From Rubrivivax sp. (GTDB lineage: Bacteria; Pseudomonadota; Gammaproteobacteria; Burkholderiales; Burkholderiaceae_C): 6,225 bases of DNA. Within the stretch, counting starts at the first letter, position 1; each line of letters begins with the position of its first letter. A program made the position numbers and the translations under genes. Below, piece by piece: positions 5,713-6,225 of this stretch. Location: contig JADZCL010000022.1 of the NCBI GenBank assembly GCA_020851615.1, forward strand, positions 1-6,225, in the 5' to 3' direction. The notes beneath the pieces were generated by a model. That model was not told the origin of the DNA, did no database searches, and saw nothing but the letters and a program-made list of their open reading frames with translations.

Positions 5713-6225
5713 CTATGGTTGCAAAGCCGGCAGCGGCGCCGGCGGCAGACCCTCGACGTGGCGCTGCATCATGCGCAGCAGCAAGGCCTCGAAGTCGCGC
5801 ACGAAACGCAGGCTGTCAAAGAGCGGCGAATCGCTGCGGGCCTGCAGCAGCCGCTGCCGCAAGGCCGCGCGGCGCTCCGGATCGGCGGCCAGCGCGCGCA
5901 CGATGCGCAGGTAGTCGTCGCGATCGGCGCCCACCAGCTCTCCCATCCCCACGGCGCGATTCAGGCTGGCGGCCACGCGCGAGGCAAAGCTGCGTCCGGG
6001 GAAGGTCACCACCGGCACGCCGGCCCACAGCGCGTCACTGGCTGTCGTGTGCGCATTGCAGGGCCAGGTGTCGAGGAAGATGTCGGCCAGTTGCATGCGC
6101 GCCATGTGCTCCGCGGGCAGCTTGCGGCCGGCCCAGACGATGCGTGCCGGGTCGATGCCGCGCGCCTGCGCCTCACGCTGGATGTGGCTGCGCGACTGCT
6201 CGTTCCATTCCAGCAGCCACAGCAC
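5713..6225 (-). CDS. O-GlcNAc transferase / SPINDLY-type GT41 glycosyltransferase, partial (5' end outside window)
   Basis: The visible 170 residues are the C-terminal part of a GT41 catalytic domain, reading to a TAG at 5715-5713. These enzymes transfer a sugar, typically GlcNAc from UDP-GlcNAc, to Ser/Thr of proteins; bacterial acceptors are mostly unknown. ARIVWAGR (27-34), EHMARMQLADIFLDTWP (39-55), NAHTTASDALWAGVPVVT (57-74), FASRVAASL (80-88) and DSPLFDSLRFVRDFE (132-146) align segment by segment with the end of human OGT as I remember it. His40, Arg43, Thr60, Thr61 and Asp64 fall on nucleotide-binding positions, while the human Lys898 position is Pro37. TPR repeats normally precede this domain and would lie beyond the right edge. 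The gene sits 57 bases upstream of the dehydrogenase on the same strand. The first codon in the window is internal, not a start. Confidence 0.93.
   Translation of the reverse strand: MLWLLEWNEQSRSHIQREAQARGIDPARIVWAGRKLPAEHMARMQLADIFLDTWPCNAHTTASDALWAGVPVVTFPGRSFASRVAASLNRAVGMGELVGADRDDYLRIVRALAADPERRAALRQRLLQARSDSPLFDSLRFVRDFEALLLRMMQRHVEGLPPAPLPALQP

Overview
The window is GC-rich, densely coding chromosomal DNA. Protein signatures and codon bias toward G/C third positions suggest a betaproteobacterium, probably Burkholderiales and perhaps Comamonadaceae-like. That placement is inferred from protein resemblance and composition only; there is no rRNA in the window. Eight protein genes are supported, two of them cut by the window edges. 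I see no tRNA, rRNA, CRISPR array, insertion sequence or phage structural gene.

Left part (1-1420, minus strand): a two-gene unit. The upstream gene encodes a GH19-type muralytic/chitinase-like enzyme with a peptidoglycan-binding-like N-terminal domain, no signal peptide, and a Lys/Ala-rich cationic tail. Its stop overlaps the start of the next gene in a GTGA arrangement. That second gene encodes a small exported cysteine-containing protein that runs off the left edge. A cytoplasmically made cell-wall hydrolase translationally coupled to a periplasmic protein looks like a toxic effector and its immunity protein. This is the most interesting hypothesis in the window.

Middle (1421-2390, plus strand): an iron-storage pair. 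Bacterioferritin (bfr) is followed by bacterioferritin-associated ferredoxin (bfd). The AT-rich gap between them holds a near-consensus sigma70 promoter with a Fur-box-like dyad between its -35 and -10 elements. This implies that iron release (Bfd) is switched on separately from iron storage (Bfr) when iron is low.

Next (2371-4634): a sodium:solute symporter on the minus strand, whose 3' end overlaps that of bfd by 20 bp. It diverges over a 53-bp gap from rlmB, the 23S rRNA Gm2251 2'-O-methyltransferase gene.

Right part (4648-6225, minus strand): a D-2-hydroxyacid dehydrogenase convergent with rlmB. Upstream of it, and possibly co-transcribed, is the C-terminal end of an OGT/SPINDLY-type GT41 glycosyltransferase that continues beyond the right edge. 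The 57-bp gap between these two contains an 11-bp exact direct repeat.
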